Below, piece by piece: positions 61,730 through 64,000 of a DNA stretch of 64,000 nt; within the stretch, counting starts at the first letter, position 1; the number at the start of each line of letters is the position of its first letter. Source of the stretch: Hemerocallis citrina (taxonomy: Eukaryota; Streptophyta; Magnoliopsida; Asparagales; Asphodelaceae). A program made the translations under genes and the position numbers. Where the stretch lies: assembly GCA_017893485.1 (NCBI GenBank), contig JACEHZ010000598.1, positions 710,001-774,000 on the forward strand, in the 5' to 3' direction. The notes under the pieces were generated by a model that was not told where the DNA came from, did not search any database, and saw only the letters and a list, made by a program, of their open reading frames with translations.

Positions 61730-64000
61730 ACAATCACTCAAAAATAGCAATCTGATCCCTCTTAAGACCCATGTTGCCCAGATGAGACTCAAAAATCTTT
61801 TGCGGCAATGTCTTTGTAAAAGGATCTGCGACGTTATTAACTGTTGGTATCTGTATAGCAATTTCTCCAGTGTTGACAAAATCTCTGATGATGCGGTACT
61901 TCCGCTGAACGTGTTTTGCCTTCTTGTGGTTTCTTGGTTCCTTGAATTGTGCAATTGCACCAGTGTTGTCACAATATAAAATCAGAAGTGACAATGCCAA
62001 TGGTATAACTCCAAGATCTGACAGAAACTATCTGAGCCATACTGCTTCTTTAGCTGCTTTAGACACAGCCACATACTCAGCTAGCATGGTGGAATCAGCA
62101 ATTCAAGATTGCTTCACACTCCAATTGATGGCCCCTCCACCCAAGGTGAAAACACATCCAGAAGTAGACTTACTAGCATCTTTGTCTGATTGAAAATTAG
62201 AATCGGTGTAACCTCTTGGTGATAATTCGGATCTGCTTTATACTAACACACAATCTTTTGTAGCATTGAGATACTTCAATATGTGTTTAACAGCTAACCA
62301 ATGTTAGAAGCCTAGATCTGATTGATACCTGCTGACCATGCCAACTGCGTAACAGATGTCTGGTCGTATACAAAGCATAGCATACATGAGACTTCCTACT
62401 GCTGATGCATAAGGAACTGATCTCATTTTCTCTCTTTCCTCAGCTGTTTTTGGACATTGTTCCTTGGAGAGTGGTATTCCATGTCTAAAAGGTAAAAGAT
62501 TTTTATTGAAATTTTGCATGTCAAAACGAACCAGTATCTTATCTATATACGCAGCTTAGGAAAGTCCAAATTTCTTTTCTGGCGATCTCGAAAGAGCTTA
62601 ATGCCAAGAATATAACTGGCTTCTCCCAAGTCCTTCATATCAAACTGTTTTGACAACCAAATTTTGATCGTTGTCATGACTCCTACATCATTACCAATGA
62701 GCAGAATGTCATCAACATAAAGAATTAAAAATACCACTACTTTGCCGACAATCTTTTTGTACACACAATGTTCATCTTCGTTTTGATCGAAACCATAGGA
62801 CTTTATCTTTTGATCAAAGCACATGTTCTAACTCTTGGATGCTTGTTTTAGTCCATAATGGATCTATCCAAATTGCATACTTTATCCTCTTGGCCCTTAA
62901 CTATAAAACCATCTGGTTGAGACATGTAAATCTCTTCTTCAAGACGCCCATTCAAGAATGCGGTCTTGACATCCATTTGCAAAATTTCATAATCGAAATG
63001 AGCTGCAATGTATAGAAGAGTACGAATAGATTTCAACATAGCCACTGGCGAAAAGGTTTCTTCATAATCAATGCCTTTCTTTTGATTAAAACTCTTTGCT
63101 GCTAATCGTGCTTTGAAGGTTTCAACCTTTTCATCTACTCCTCTCTTTCAACTTGTATACCCACTTGCATCAATAGCTTTGATATTTGCAGGGGGTTCTA
63201 CAAGATTTTAGACTTTGTTAGAGTACATAGACTCCATTTCTGATTTCATGGCCTTTTGCCAAGATTCTGAGTCAACATCTTTAAGTGCCTCTTTGTAGTA
63301 TTTGGGATCTGAGTTATGCTCATCATGGATGGGCCCGGAGGCTTCTCTCAAAAGCATGTATCTGCCAGGTAGTCTGGTTTCTCTCCCACTACGACGAAGT
63401 ACCGGTGCAATATTAGAATGCCCAAGCCTGGCCGAGGAAGAGTTACGGGGAGTCAAACAAAAATATGCTGATTCTGACTGTTTTCTGTAGTAACTAAAGT
63501 AGTATAAGGTAAATTTGCATCTATACTATTAGGACTTGGTGTCGGATTATCTGACAACTCATACAAAATCAAGTTACTTCGTGAAATATGTTTCATCACA
63601 TAGTCTTCCTCTAGATAAACAGCATGTGTTAAAACAAATACTTTCTGTTCACTAGGACTATAGAACATACCTCAGCGAGTTCCTTTTGGATCCCCAATGA
63701 ACAGACAAGCTTCTGATCTTGTTTCCAGCTTATCTGGTTGTTGCTTCCGCACATATGCAGTAGAACCCCATATACGCAAATGTTGTATACTTGGTTGTCT
63801 TTCACTTCATAACTGAGTAGGTGTGCTATCAACAGCCTTAGATGGAACCAAGTTCAAAAGATAAACTGTTGTAATAGGGCATATCCCTAAAAAGATTTAG
63901 GTAATGTAGCGTAACTCATCATAGATCTAACCATATCAAGTAAAGTCCTATTCCTCCTCTCAGCCACACCATTTTGTTGGGGACAGTTAGGTTCAGCTAA
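61730..64000 (-). pseudogene. Copia integrase, reverse transcriptase and RNase H
   Basis: From the window edge: the integrase end with NCPQQNGVAERRNRTL (catalytic Glu), and an internal TAA after LPKSF. RT: DSESWQKAMKSEMESMYSN, DYEILQMDVKTAFLNG, the catalytic LILYVDDILLIGND (about 62699-62740) and DMKDLGEASYILGIKL. RNase H: CDNTGAIAQFKEPRNHKKAK and VADPFTKTLPQKIFESHLG, with a stop at 61732-61730. Multiple frameshifts and stops (near 62290, 62545, 62840 and 63160) show decay. Confidence 0.85.

Larger units (their letters stand above)
60598..64000 (-). mobile_element. Ty1/Copia retrotransposon, 3' part, minus strand
   Basis: The 3' LTR is at the left and the coding region runs leftward from the window edge, so the 5' LTR, gag and protease lie beyond 64000. 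It is a different Copia family from the element at 50500-55642, judging by LTR and protein sequence. Confidence 0.85.

Overview
The window is nuclear DNA of a flowering plant, most likely a eudicot with a repeat-rich genome. Two fragments of ordinary plant genes with GT-AG introns are visible: the last two exons of a GT31 hydroxyproline O-galactosyltransferase (GALT2-like, 229-651, +) and the first coding exon of an SYP51/SYP52-type syntaxin (56477-56696, +). Almost everything between and after them is transposable elements, often inserted into one another. No rRNA, tRNA, CRISPR array or bacterial feature was seen.

Layout. 1-1.4 kb: GALT gene end. 1.4-3.7 kb: a Harbinger/Tourist-type MITE with TTA duplication and a 1.1 kb terminal-inverted-repeat element holding an antisense LINE fragment. 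4.0-9.2 kb: a nearly complete L1-type LINE (+). 9.4-10.9 kb: 5' LTR, primer-binding site and decayed gag of a Ty3/gypsy element. 10.9-40.5 kb: a Tekay/Del-like chromovirus with a 3.4 kb 5' LTR. It is broken by a CACTA transposon (11240-14987), a 15.7 kb Tat/Retand-like element (18892-34573) that itself holds a solo LTR, and a second solo LTR (37304-38986). 40.7-44.7 kb: a decayed antisense LINE split by a 268 bp solo LTR. 45.2-46.2 kb: a Mutator-like element. 46.4-50.0 kb: a short LTR plus a non-autonomous LTR element that carries captured plant coding sequence. 50.2 kb: a 5'-truncated LINE scrap. 50.5-55.6 kb: a complete but decayed Tnt1/Tork-like Copia element. 55.6-60.6 kb: syntaxin exon, tandem duplications, a hAT-like element and a poly-C/AC tract. 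60.6-64.0 kb: the 3' part of another Copia element on the minus strand.

Insertion order can be read from target-site duplications (TSDs): CCT for the CACTA element, CTAGA for Retand, TTCAG and CAGAC for the two large solo LTRs, CCTTT for the small solo LTR, TTTTTAGAA for the MULE and TAGGT for Copia. The deepest nest has four layers: gypsy element, Tekay, Retand, solo LTR.

The most unusual items are: (1) the non-autonomous LTR element at 46567-50026, whose single antisense reading frame of about 840 codons has only two stops and ends in a Translin-associated factor X (TRAX)-like segment; (2) two intron-like GT-AG segments inside the Tekay gag-protease region whose removal restores continuous family-like protein; (3) the Retand element's antisense, apparently spliced gene with its own TATA-like signal, flanked on both sides by the same tandem-repeat family; (4) the CACTA element's alternating 246/250 bp tandem array next to a probable remnant 5' UTR exon.
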